This document shows positions 21,880-28,769 of a DNA stretch of 64,000 bases, one piece after another (the stretch's first letter is position 1; every line of letters begins with the position of its first letter). A program made the translations under genes and the position numbers. A model generated the notes under the pieces. The model was not told the origin of the DNA, did no database searches, and was given only the letters and a program-made list of their open reading frames with translations. Origin of the DNA: a virus; the IMG/VR virus record IMGVR_UViG_3300006846_000001, positions 1 through 64,000 of that record. The stretch is one strand, 5' to 3'.

Positions 21880-22097
21880 GAGCCGTCAGGTCGGGGCCAG
21901 CGGCCGCCGCGGGTACCGCGTCCCGGTGGGCGGCCTCGGCCTCGGTGTTCCTCGCGCTGGTGCTGCTCGCGTTCGCGGGCGGAGGGACGCCCCCAGGCCC
22001 CGTAGTGATCGTTGGACTCCTGGGGTGTGGCCCAGCCGCCGACGCTTCCGATGTCCCTGCCGCCCTCGCCTGAGCCGCTGTTCTGGTTGGTGCACAT
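21876..22097 (-). CDS. Met-Cys microprotein, Gly/Arg-rich
   Basis: 73 aa, ATG 22097 (TGATG). Starts MCTNQNSGSGEGG. The second half is Arg/Gly/Pro-rich (RGRGRPPGRGTRGGRW) without the hydrophobic helix seen in its siblings. Ends MTAY-overlapping the lipoprotein start. Confidence 0.5.
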   Translation of the reverse strand: MCTNQNSGSGEGGRDIGSVGGWATPQESNDHYGAWGRPSAREREQHQREEHRGRGRPPGRGTRGGRWPRPDGS

Positions 22098-22459
22098 CAC
22101 CGAGCCTCGGGGCCGCGCACAGTCCAGCCGACCACGAAGGCCACCGCGGAGGCGATGGCCAGGATGGCCCGATCGAAGAAGCGGGGCAGGCGGGAGCCGA
22201 AGTCTCGGCCGTAGGGCTCGGGGCTGCGGCCGGCGGGGGGCGTCTGGTCGGCGGCGTCGTCGGTGCCGTTGCCGGAGCAGGCCAGGGCCAGCGCACCGAA
22301 GCGGTTGGAGTTGAAGGGATCGTCCATGTCGGGGCGGTACCGGCAGACGGTGTGGTTCTGGCCGGGCTCATCGTTGGAGCACATGGCGTGTCCATCCTTG
22401 CGGTAGCGGGCGTTCAGCTCCCTGGCCTGGTCGGCGGGGAGGCGGTCGAGTTGGCACAT
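22097..22459 (-). CDS. Met-Cys protein, apparently fused units, membrane end
   Basis: 120 aa from ATG 22459 (TGATG). Starts MCQLDRLP and contains an internal in-frame MCSNDEPG. ALALACSGNGTDDAADQ is the polar-linker signature of the family. The C-terminus is a membrane helix (FFDRAILAIASAVAFVVGW). It reads like two or three family units joined in frame. Confidence 0.55.
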   Translation of the reverse strand: MCQLDRLPADQARELNARYRKDGHAMCSNDEPGQNHTVCRYRPDMDDPFNSNRFGALALACSGNGTDDAADQTPPAGRSPEPYGRDFGSRLPRFFDRAILAIASAVAFVVGWTVRGPEAR

Positions 22460-22596
22460 CAGGCGATGATGGGCCGGCGGCGTAGGAGCCGCACGATCAT
22501 GCCCAGCCACCCGCGCCGCTCGCTCACGAGGCCGAGGCCGGTCTTCTGGGGGGGCTTGAGCGGCGGCGGGGGCGGCTCCTGCTGGTGGCCGCACAT
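22459..22596 (-). CDS. Met-Cys microprotein (45 aa)
   Basis: Starts MCGHQQEPPPPPLKPP and ends WLGMIVRLLRRRPIIA, an amphipathic Arg/Leu helix. TGATG-coupled on both sides. The same length as its upstream sibling, suggesting duplication. Confidence 0.55.
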   Translation of the reverse strand: MCGHQQEPPPPPLKPPQKTGLGLVSERRGWLGMIVRLLRRRPIIA

Positions 22597-22733
22597 CACG
22601 CGGCCCTCAGGGCCAGGACGCGCCGGAAGGGGGCGATCCACTTCGATCGCCGGGCTCGGGGCGTAGCGGCCGCGCTGGTCGAGGGCGGCGGGGCCGGGCG
22701 CTTGATGTAGGGGTTGTCCTTGCCCCGGCACAT
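22596..22733 (-). CDS. Met-Cys microprotein (45 aa)
   Basis: Starts MCRGKDNPYIKRP, Pro/Ser/Ala linker, ends SKWIAPFRRVLALRAA. TGATG-coupled on both sides. See the finding on the family. Confidence 0.55.
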   Translation of the reverse strand: MCRGKDNPYIKRPAPPPSTSAAATPRARRSKWIAPFRRVLALRAA

Positions 22734-23257
22734 CACGCGGCCGTCCGGCGGTAGCCGAGGGCCCGCAGGAAGCGGACCCACTGGCAGCCCTGGGCGTGCC
22801 GGTCCAGGTCCAGGAACGTCCACCGGAACCACGCGACCGGTCGGCCCTGGCGGAGGAGGTTGCCCCCATCGCTGGTGGTCGACTGGCGAAGCCACGTCAT
22901 GAGCCGGAAGGTCCGCGGGGGCGGGGCCTGGGAGGGGTCCACGTCGCGCAGGGGAGCGGCGGGGTCACCGTTGCCGTCATCGCCGTTGGGGCAAGCCAGA
23001 GTCACCAGGGCCAGCACGGCGAGGGGGATGAAGCCGTGGCCCTTCCACCAGTCCTCGCGGCCGGTGGTGACATCGTGGGCTCGCCGGGCGCCTCGTCGTT
23101 CGATGGTCTGGGAGGGGCCGCGGTCTGCGGGGTCGCACATGGTCGGTCTCCGATCGTTGGAGGGTTGGGCGGTCCTGGCCCTGAGGTGGGGGTCGAGGCC
23201 TCCCTGCGGTTCGCCCGGTCCCCGGTAGGACCGGGGACCGGGGCGGGGCTTGCACAT
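22733..23257 (-). CDS. Met-Cys protein, fused units
   Basis: 174 aa from ATG 23257 (TGATG); an in-frame ATG at 23140 (MCDPAD) could be a second start. It contains a membrane helix (FIPLAVLALVTLACPNGDDG) running straight into the family's Asn/Gly/Asp linker, and ends WVRFLRALGYRRTAA. Appears to be a concatenation of family units. Confidence 0.55.
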   Translation of the reverse strand: MCKPRPGPRSYRGPGEPQGGLDPHLRARTAQPSNDRRPTMCDPADRGPSQTIERRGARRAHDVTTGREDWWKGHGFIPLAVLALVTLACPNGDDGNGDPAAPLRDVDPSQAPPPRTFRLMTWLRQSTTSDGGNLLRQGRPVAWFRWTFLDLDRHAQGCQWVRFLRALGYRRTAA

Positions 23258-23769
23258 CAGGCGCGCCGGTTGTAGGCGGGGTGGCGGTGCAGGGCCAGGT
23301 CGAGGATGCGCCGGAAGTTCCACGGGCCGTGCGTGCCCTTGGGCCTGATCCTGAACTTGCCCCAGCCGCCCGGGGGTGCCGTCTGGTCAGCCTCGTTGCG
23401 GCTCGGCCAGCCGGGGCGCGGCGGGGTACCCCCGGACACGTCGTCGCTCTCATCACCGCCTGTGCACATCAGGAGGAGGCCCCGCGCGGCGGGGATGGCC
23501 CAGTGGAAGGGCGGCGCCGGGCGTGGGCCGTTGCGCGGGGCGCGGGCGTCATCGATGGGCTCGTTCATGTAGGCCCGGGCTCGGGCCAGGGGGCCGGGCC
23601 GGCCGCCGCCATCATCCCCGTCGCCGTTGGTGCAGGCCATGAGGATGCTCAGCGCCACGAGGGGTGCGGTGACGGCCTGGAAGTTCTGCATCCCACCGCG
23701 TGGTGGGTGGTCGGTCATGTCCGGGGGGTTGGACCAGTAGCGGGGATCAGTGGGGTGGGGCTTGCACAT
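23257..23769 (-). CDS. Met-Cys protein, fused units
   Basis: 170 aa from ATG 23769. Three Met-Cys-like unit starts can be seen in frame (MCKPHPTD, MACTNGDG, MCTGGDES), each preceded by a hydrophobic stretch, and the end is WNFRRILDLALHRHP. Best explained as three concatenated units. Confidence 0.55.
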   Translation of the reverse strand: MCKPHPTDPRYWSNPPDMTDHPPRGGMQNFQAVTAPLVALSILMACTNGDGDDGGGRPGPLARARAYMNEPIDDARAPRNGPRPAPPFHWAIPAARGLLLMCTGGDESDDVSGGTPPRPGWPSRNEADQTAPPGGWGKFRIRPKGTHGPWNFRRILDLALHRHPAYNRRA

Positions 23770-23771
23770 CG

Positions 23772-24023
23772 TCAGGTCCTCCGGGGGATGAGGCGGGTGA
23801 GTAGTGCGATGGGCCATAGGGTGCGGCCCATCCACTGGTCAGGGGGCTTCTCCCAGCCGCGGCGGGTCGGGGGCGGGGGCTGCCAGCCGGGGCCCTCGGG
23901 GTTGGTGTTGCCGGCGCTGCGGGGGTAGCGGCTTCGCTCCTCACGGGTGCGGAGGTCGTACTGCTCTCCGTACCAGCCTCTTGCGGTGCGGCCCCGCTTG
24001 GGGCCGTCGTTTCCATCGCACAT
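23772..24023 (-). CDS. Met-Cys microprotein
   Basis: 83 aa, starts MCDGNDGPKRG. Arg/Pro-rich middle, C-terminal helix WMGRTLWPIALLTRLIPRR. Family plan intact. Confidence 0.55.
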   Translation of the reverse strand: MCDGNDGPKRGRTARGWYGEQYDLRTREERSRYPRSAGNTNPEGPGWQPPPPTRRGWEKPPDQWMGRTLWPIALLTRLIPRRT

Positions 24024-24025
24024 CG

Positions 24026-24205
24026 TCAGGTGTCCTCGTGCTCAGGTGCGGTGGGCGCGGGCTGGGGTGGGTGGCCGTTGCCTCGGTGGCGGATGGACCA
24101 GCCGCCCAGGAAGTGCCGGCGTCGCCGGTCGGGGGTGGCGTGGTCGATGACGCGGCGGGCATCGCCGGGGGCGCCGTGGCCGTTGCCGTTGCTGCTATCG
24201 CACAT
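24026..24205 (-). CDS. Met-Cys microprotein
   Basis: 59 aa, ATG 24205 (TGATG). Starts MCDSSNGNGHGAPGD. Basic RRRRHFLGGWSIRHRGNG in the centre and a Pro/Glu tail. A weaker C-terminal helix than its siblings. Confidence 0.55.
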   Translation of the reverse strand: MCDSSNGNGHGAPGDARRVIDHATPDRRRRHFLGGWSIRHRGNGHPPQPAPTAPEHEDT

Positions 24206-24453
24206 CAGCGGGTGGCCAGGTAGGTCAGGCTCGCTGCGGCGAGGCGGATGGCCAGCCGTCGGCGGATGCTGATGCGTGTCATGGGGGTGCCCCATCGGGG
24301 GTGGGATCCGTCGCGGCCGTTGCCGCCGGAGGGGCGGCGGCCGGGGCGCTGGCCTCGGCGGGTGATGCCCTCCCAGGTGGTGCGGCCGGTGTGATCGTTC
24401 ACGGCGCTCTGGGCGTTGCCGTCGCCGCCGTGGCCGTTCGACTCAGCGCACAT
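24205..24453 (-). CDS. Met-Cys microprotein
   Basis: 82 aa, ATG 24453. Starts MCAESNGHGGDGN. C-terminus MTRISIRRRLAIRLAAASLT is an amphipathic basic helix. Overlaps the 48-aa gene upstream by 11 nt. Confidence 0.55.
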   Translation of the reverse strand: MCAESNGHGGDGNAQSAVNDHTGRTTWEGITRRGQRPGRRPSGGNGRDGSHPRWGTPMTRISIRRRLAIRLAAASLTYLATR

Positions 24454-24589
24454 GGATCAGGCCGGCGAGTCGCCGGAGGAGGCGGGTGAGGGGCATGGGC
24501 GGCGGCCCCTCACGCCAGGGGTTGCGGCGGACCCAGATCTCGGTGACCTCGTTGCCGTCGGCGTCGGTGCGGGTCCGTTCCACGCACAT
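24443..24589 (-). CDS. Met-Cys microprotein (48 aa)
   Basis: A short frame read directly from the sequence: starts MCVERTRTDADGNE, then VTEIWVRRNPWREGPPP, ends MPLTRLLRRLAGLIHVR. ATG 24589 shares its A with the stop of the first operon gene (TGATG). Family plan intact. Confidence 0.55.
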   Translation of the reverse strand: MCVERTRTDADGNEVTEIWVRRNPWREGPPPMPLTRLLRRLAGLIHVR

Positions 24590-24798
24590 CAGGCGGTCCC
24601 CCTCGCGGCGAGTCGGCGGGCCACGTCGAGGGTCAGCAGGCGGGTGAGGCCGATGCGGTGGCCATTGCGCCCGGAGGGCGTGGTCCGGTCGGTGGGCCGG
24701 CCGAAGATGGCGGAGAGGCTCGATCCCTGGCCGGCGCCCCGGGCGGCCGTTCCGGCGTCAGAGTCGGAGCCGTGGCCGTTGCTGGAGTTGTCACACAT
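24589..24798 (-). CDS. Met-Cys microprotein, first gene of operon, leaderless
   Basis: 69 aa. Starts MCDNSSNGHGSDSD, 8 nt after the -10 of the 24810 palindrome. C-terminus IGLTRLLTLDVARRLAARG is an amphipathic basic helix. The leaderless start supports the Met-Cys N-terminus as real, not an artefact of start choice. Confidence 0.65.
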   Translation of the reverse strand: MCDNSSNGHGSDSDAGTAARGAGQGSSLSAIFGRPTDRTTPSGRNGHRIGLTRLLTLDVARRLAARGTA

Positions 24799-24809
24799 GG
24801 CCGGCCACA

Positions 24810-24823
24810 CTAACACCGGTTAG
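24810..24823 (-). promoter_or_regulatory. CTAAC palindrome-promoter of the microprotein operon
   Basis: CTAACCGGTGTTAG on the minus strand. TACACA, 18 bp, TAGTGT, 8 nt to ATG 24798. Confidence 0.8.
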
Positions 24824-24844
24824 CGACCTTGTGTAGTGCCCTGG

Positions 24845-25438
24845 CTACCCGGGGGTGGCGGAGGGCGAAGAGGATGAGTCGGCGGCGGGCTCGGGTACGG
24901 AGGGGGGTGGGCATGTTGGATCTCCCGGGCATGGAACCGTCGGCGGCGTCGTCGACGGGGGGATGGTCGTGCTGGTGGTGCTGGTCGAGGTGGTGGGCGG
25001 GGCGGTGGTACTCGTTGTGGTGGATGCGGTCGTCGGTGGGGCGGTGGTGGCCGGCGTGGGCGCCAGGCTCGTGGTGGAGGCCGGCGGGATCGTCGGGGCA
25101 GGAGGCGGGGGCTGAGGGGCTGTGGTGGCCGGCGCTGAGGTGGTGGGCCTCGCCGTGGTCGTGGTGGTGGTCGAGGATGCGGGCGGTGCGTCTTCGGCGA
25201 CCTCCGGGGCCGGGCGGGTGGTGCCCTGGGTGAGGTCGGCGAGGGGGCCGACGACGTATGCGACGCTCACGGCGGCGACCAGGAGGACGAGGCCCATGGC
25301 CGTGGTGAACATCCCGGGCGGAGGGCGCCGGGCTCGGGGCACGTCGGGGAGGGGACCGGGCGCTAGGTAGAAGCCCACGGGATGGGGGGCGGTGACCTCC
25401 TCCAGGGTGACGTCAGGGTCGTCGTAGGGGCCGTTCAC
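24845..25438 (-). CDS. Mucin-like single-span membrane protein
   Basis: 197 aa, GTG start overlapping the previous stop. Cytoplasmic N-terminus, one membrane helix (MGLVLLVAAVSVAYVV, about 48-63), then about 110 residues of almost pure Thr/Ser/Pro/Ala, a CPGDPTC pair, and a Ser-rich end. It resembles an O-glycosylated stalk displayed outside the cell. In a phage genome this suggests modification of the infected cell's surface, such as superinfection exclusion. Inference from composition. Confidence 0.7.
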   Translation of the reverse strand: MNGPYDDPDVTLEEVTAPHPVGFYLAPGPLPDVPRARRPPPGMFTTAMGLVLLVAAVSVAYVVGPLADLTQGTTRPAPEVAEDAPPASSTTTTTTARPTTSAPATTAPQPPPPAPTIPPASTTSLAPTPATTAPPTTASTTTSTTAPPTTSTSTTSTTIPPSTTPPTVPCPGDPTCPPPSVPEPAADSSSSPSATPG

Positions 25439-25629
25439 GCTGGCCCCGCCTCCGCCGCGGGGTCCTGGTCGAGGGTGACTGTGCCGAAGCCCAGTCCGGA
25501 GGCGAGGGCCCGGCCGCAGTCACAGGGGGCCAGGGTGAACATGCCGCCCGTCCAGGTGTGGAAGGTCATGCGGAGGGTCACGCTGCTGTGGCAGCCGCGG
25601 GGCCGGCCCTCCGGCGCGAAGAGGGCCAC
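25435..25629 (-). CDS. Small protein with CxC
   Basis: 64 aa, GTG start sharing a base with the previous stop (TAGTG). Contains GGMFTLAPCDCGRALASG. Probably metal-binding with the Cys at residue 14. Function unknown. Confidence 0.5.
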   Translation of the reverse strand: MALFAPEGRPRGCHSSVTLRMTFHTWTGGMFTLAPCDCGRALASGLGFGTVTLDQDPAAEAGPA

Positions 25630-25976
25630 TACTCGTCCTCGGTGGCGGCGCAGCCCGGGGTGCAGGAGCAGGGAAGGTCGTCGCCGGTGTGCCACCCGTC
25701 GGGGCAGTAGAGGTGGGGACACTCGGGCGTGTCGCCGGTGCACAGCTCGAGGGGCACGACGCAGGATGTGCACAGGTCGCCCATGTTCTCGGCCCAGCCG
25801 CACGGGTCGCCCATCTCATCGAGGCACGCGTCCGCCTCGGTGCATCCGCAGACGCGGCAGGCCCTGGCCTTCGTGACCCTCCCGCAGATGCAGGTGTCGC
25901 CGCCTGCCGCTCCGGGGTGCCACTGGTGGGCCTCGGTGGGCAGGAGCTGGCACGAGATGGCCAGGTGGCCGGCCAT
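25629..25976 (-). CDS. Cys-rich multi-zinc protein
   Basis: 115 aa with about 20 Cys/His. CICGR, then CRVCGCTEADACLDEMG and DLCTSC form the rubredoxin-like CxxCGCTxxxAC...C..C pattern common in phage and proteobacterial small proteins, followed by a CPHLYC/CSCTPGC module. Expected to bind several zinc ions; role unknown. Confidence 0.65.
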   Translation of the reverse strand: MAGHLAISCQLLPTEAHQWHPGAAGGDTCICGRVTKARACRVCGCTEADACLDEMGDPCGWAENMGDLCTSCVVPLELCTGDTPECPHLYCPDGWHTGDDLPCSCTPGCAATEDE

Positions 25977-26248
25977 CAGCGGCAGCCGTCCTCGTCGCCT
26001 AGGTAGAGGGCGAGGCCGTCGATCATGCCGCCTGCCATGGCGTCGAGGTCCTCGCGGGAGGGCTGGTCGCCGGGGGCGTCGAGGATGCCGCGGCCCTCAC
26101 AGTTGGGGCAGTCGTCGCCGGGCAGCGCGCCGCACGCCGCGGCGAACTGGGCGAGCTCGGGCTCGGTGGCGGCGTCGGGGACGATGCCGGCGCCCTTGCA
26201 GTTGGGGCACTCGGAGGGGACGCGATCGGTGGGGGTGGGCTGGTCCAC
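25976..26248 (-). CDS. Small DnaJ-type zinc-finger protein
   Basis: 90 aa from GTG 26248. Two CxxCxGxG units (CPNCKGAG, CPNCEGRG) separated by 30 residues form one DnaJ-like zinc domain. Acidic C-terminal helix. Similar repeats end the ASCH protein at 15.5-16.2 kb. Possibly a chaperone-like or RNA-associated adaptor. Confidence 0.65.
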   Translation of the reverse strand: MDQPTPTDRVPSECPNCKGAGIVPDAATEPELAQFAAACGALPGDDCPNCEGRGILDAPGDQPSREDLDAMAGGMIDGLALYLGDEDGCR

Positions 26249-26250
26249 GG

Positions 26251-26418
26251 TCAGATGACCTTTCCGATGATGACCACCATGAAGATGGCGGCCAGGATGG
26301 TGAGGGTGACGATGCAGGCGCCTGTCAAGCGGATCTGGCGGATGCGCTCCTCGGTGAGGCGTTCCCGGGCGGGAGGCACGGGCGGAGGAGGCGGCGGGGG
26401 CGGGTAGGGCGGCGTCAT
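26251..26418 (-). CDS. Small Pro-rich membrane protein
   Basis: 55 aa from ATG 26418 (ATGA overlap). Polyproline run (eight Pro), basic linker, one membrane helix (CIVTLTILAAIFMVVIIG). Function unknown. Confidence 0.6.
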   Translation of the reverse strand: MTPPYPPPPPPPPVPPARERLTEERIRQIRLTGACIVTLTILAAIFMVVIIGKVI

Positions 26419-26951
26419 GTGGCATCGGGTTCCGTAGGGTCGGCGCCGGCATCGGTGGCGGCGCAACTCGTGGTACATGCGGGTTCCTGGGCGTGCTCGT
26501 GCTCGGTCTGTGGCAGGCCGGCGCCCTTGCGGGCCAGGCGGGCCATGGCGGCGTGGGCCTCGGGACTCGGGTTGGTGATGCCGGCGAGGCCAGCATCGCG
26601 GGCCGCCGTACCGGTGGGGTACAACTCGACGTCGGTCGCCTGGGCCTTCTCGACGTCAGCGGGGATGAGCTGCCCGCGGGACAGGGCGAGGCGCACGGCG
26701 ATGGCGTCGGTGCCGTGGATGCCCAGCCACCCGACGCACACGCTGGGGCGGCCGGTGGCGTTCTCCTGGTGGCAGTGGAAGACGCCGAAGGGCGCCCGGC
26801 CGGTGGCGGCGTCCTCGTCGTAGGCGGCGAGCTTCTCGTACTCGTGGGCGGCCCAGATGCCGGCGGGGGTGCGGACGGCCTCGGGGCAGGTGGGGCAGGG
26901 GCGGGCCGCGCAGTACAGCGGGTCCGGGCCCTCAGCGCGATCGGTGCTCAT
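26415..26951 (-). CDS. DUF6283-like zinc protein, leaderless
   Basis: 178 aa (MSTDRAEGPDP...). RPCPTCPEAVRTPAG at about 18-32, then FGVFHCHQENATG and VCVGWLGIHG match the DUF6283 pattern (CxxCP ... CH ... CxGwl), a family frequent in actinobacteria and their phages. Function unknown. The C-terminus carries extra Cys. First gene of a six-gene unit ending with the mucin-like protein. Confidence 0.7.
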   Translation of the reverse strand: MSTDRAEGPDPLYCAARPCPTCPEAVRTPAGIWAAHEYEKLAAYDEDAATGRAPFGVFHCHQENATGRPSVCVGWLGIHGTDAIAVRLALSRGQLIPADVEKAQATDVELYPTGTAARDAGLAGITNPSPEAHAAMARLARKGAGLPQTEHEHAQEPACTTSCAATDAGADPTEPDAT

Positions 26952-26962
26952 AGCGGTTGACC

Positions 26963-26976
26963 CTAACCGTGGTTAG
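26963..26976 (-). promoter_or_regulatory. CTAAC palindrome-promoter (variant centre)
   Basis: CTAACCACGGTTAG on the minus strand. TCGACA, 18 bp, TAGGGT, 8 nt to ATG 26951. Confidence 0.8.
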
Positions 26977-26993
26977 CGGGCGGTGTCGAGGGG

Positions 26994-27386
26994 TCAGTCG
27001 ACTTGGGCGAGGACGCGGCCGCGGCGGGCGTCCCACGTCTCGCGGGTGGCGGTGTGGTGCGGGAAGTAGGGCTGGGCGCCGTTGACCATGAAGCGCTCCC
27101 GCTCCTCGTGGATGACGCTCCACAGGATGTGCCCGAAGACCAGGGCGGCCAGGTCATCGGCGTCACCGACGAGGCGGGGGTCGATGAGGATGGTCCGGGT
27201 CTGGGGGAAGGGGGCGCCCGTCCCGCCGGGCGTGGTATCCGCCTCGACGTACGACACGAAGAGGACGGGCCACTGCCCATCCACGTCCACGTGAGGGCAG
27301 GGCACCTCAGCGGCGGACACCTTCCACCCGGGGCGGGTGTAGTTGAGGTCCTGGTTGATCCACTCGACGATGTCAGGGGTAAGCAT
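26994..27386 (-). CDS. Hypothetical protein, leaderless cassette
   Basis: 130 aa (MLTPDIVEWINQ...). Beta-rich (WPVLFVSYVEAD, TRTILIDPRLVG), then a helix (FGHILWSVIHEERERF). No family recognised. Single gene between palindromes 27396 and 26963. Confidence 0.65.
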   Translation of the reverse strand: MLTPDIVEWINQDLNYTRPGWKVSAAEVPCPHVDVDGQWPVLFVSYVEADTTPGGTGAPFPQTRTILIDPRLVGDADDLAALVFGHILWSVIHEERERFMVNGAQPYFPHHTATRETWDARRGRVLAQVD

Positions 27387-27395
27387 CCCCCTACA

Positions 27396-27409
27396 CTAAC
27401 ACGGGTTAG
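27396..27409 (-). promoter_or_regulatory. CTAAC palindrome-promoter (variant centre)
   Basis: CTAACCCGTGTTAG on the minus strand. -10 TAGTGT, 6 nt to ATG 27386. No recognisable -35, so it may need an activator. Confidence 0.7.
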
Positions 27410-27591
27410 TGGACGGGGGGCCGGCTTCCCTTGCCCGCCTCCTGGCCACGCTCGGACCCGGCGCCGGGCCTGCTGGTGTTCCGGTGTGACGGGCAGGGAA
27501 GGGTCAGGACCAGAGGCCGCACTGACGCGCCAGCTCCCAGCCTCCGCCACAGGCAGGCCCGTGGCCCAGAGGGGGAAGCCTCCGGTCCCGG

Positions 27592-27664
27592 CTCGCAGGG
27601 GAGGGTTCGAACCTCCAACATCCAGCTCCAGAGGCTGGCGTTCTGCCGATTGAACTACCCGCGA
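27592..27664 (-). tRNA. tRNA-Gln (anticodon CTG)
   Basis: Acceptor TCGCGGG/CCTGCGA with U1-A72 and G73 as usual for tRNA-Gln, D-arm GTTC-GAAC, anticodon arm CCAGC-CTCTGGA-GCTGG, T-arm GGAGG-TTCGAAC-CCTCC. No CCA encoded. The palindrome at 27780 is the nearest promoter. The 180 nt on its 3' side hold only imperfect hairpins. Confidence 0.93.
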
Positions 27665-27779
27665 AGGTGTGGGGTGCGGGCGGGCCGCCGCCGCTCCAGC
27701 GGATGGCCGGAGGGCGGCGCCCCTGGGCGCAGGATCGGTGGCCGGCGCCCCGGCGCCCTACCCGCCCGCGGTGGTGGAC

Positions 27780-27793
27780 CTTACCCGGGTTAG
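27780..27793 (-). promoter_or_regulatory. CTAAC palindrome-promoter facing tRNA-Gln
   Basis: CTAACCCGGGTAAG on the minus strand, -10 TAAGGT, no clear -35. No ATG follows; the first gene downstream is tRNA-Gln, as with the structured RNA at 2.8 kb. Confidence 0.7.
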
Positions 27794-27795
27794 CC

Positions 27796-28131
27796 CTAGG
27801 GGGCCAGGGCGTTGCAGGCCGCGAGGATGTACCGGTCGCCCATCGCCGAGTCGACGTCCTCGATGTCGAGGGGCTCGTGCTCGTCGTAGGTGACCTTGAT
27901 GAGGCCGGCGTCGCCGAGGGCCTCGTAGAGGTCGTACCGCCACGAGCTGTTCCCGAAGGGGCGCTTCCCGGACACGTTGCCGGCGTGGTCCTGCCACAGG
28001 GCGGCCAGGATCGCGGCGAGGGCGGCGCCGATGGTCTCTGCGCCGGTGACGTTGTGGAGGTCGCAGGTGCGCCGGAGGGGCAACTCGAGGACCTCCGACG
28101 CGGGGATGGCGAGGGGCGTGGGGGTGGTCAT
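27796..28131 (-). CDS. Hypothetical protein
   Basis: 111 aa from ATG 28131 (ATGA overlap). Ala-rich helix (GAALAAILAALWQDHAG) followed by an acidic C-terminus (YDEHEPLDIEDVDSAMGD). Third gene of the 29356 unit. Unassigned. Confidence 0.6.
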   Translation of the reverse strand: MTTPTPLAIPASEVLELPLRRTCDLHNVTGAETIGAALAAILAALWQDHAGNVSGKRPFGNSSWRYDLYEALGDAGLIKVTYDEHEPLDIEDVDSAMGDRYILAACNALAP

Positions 28132-28769
28132 GGGGTGGGGGCCTCGGGAGTGTTGGTGATGCGGTCGGCGTCGGCGTCAGTCATGGGCGCGACGTGGGCG
28201 CGGAGCACGCCGTACTCGATGCCCACGTTGAGGCGGCCGCACACGTGGCAGGAGCCGGTCACGTGGGGCACGTCGGTGGGTTGGAGGCGCCCGCCTCCGG
28301 GGCAGGGGTTGCCGGGGTGGGCGTCGACGAGCCAGTCCTGCCCGGAGGCGGTGACGGTCTGCTCGCACACGATGCACACGGTGGCCCCGGACGGGTCGCT
28401 AGTCCGGCGGGCCACGAAGCCCGTGCCCTCGCAGAGCATCAGGTGGCTGATGATCGGCGGCGTCCCGGGGCGCTCCTCGACGGGCTCGATGCCGGGCCGG
28501 CGTCGGGGCAGCGGCGGGAGGGGCGGGTACATGATGGCGGCGAGCTGGGCTCGGACGCTGGCCGGGCCCTCGGCCTGGTGCACCTCGTCGAGGGCGGTGA
28601 GGATGCCGCGGATCTCGGCCATGCTCTGGGAGACGCCCACGGCCTGGCGGCCGGCGAAGTGGATGAGGGTGCCCTTGCCCACCGTGGAGGGCCTCAGGTA
28701 GAGGATGTGGTCGACGGCCACGTGGGTGGGCTTGCCGTCGTCGCCGGTGAGGTCGAGCCAGTCCGTCAC
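28128..28769 (-). CDS. FlbD-like N-terminus with C-terminal zinc pair
   Basis: 213 aa, GTG 28769 (GTGA overlap). Residues 1-65 (TDWLDLTGDDGKPTHVAVDH, then an I-L segment and GxxVSQSMAEIRGIL) resemble small FlbD-type proteins. The C-terminal half has CIVCEQTV and CHVCGRLN, a zinc site. The gene upstream shows the same N-terminal pattern, suggesting duplication. Function unknown. Confidence 0.55.
   Translation of the reverse strand: MTDWLDLTGDDGKPTHVAVDHILYLRPSTVGKGTLIHFAGRQAVGVSQSMAEIRGILTALDEVHQAEGPASVRAQLAAIMYPPLPPLPRRRPGIEPVEERPGTPPIISHLMLCEGTGFVARRTSDPSGATVCIVCEQTVTASGQDWLVDAHPGNPCPGGGRLQPTDVPHVTGSCHVCGRLNVGIEYGVLRAHVAPMTDADADRITNTPEAPTP

Noticed and set aside
27427-27508. Inverted repeat CTTCCC..GCCCG / CGGGCAGGGAAG
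   Set aside because: Imperfect, 60-nt loop, no neighbouring signal; probably chance in GC-rich DNA.
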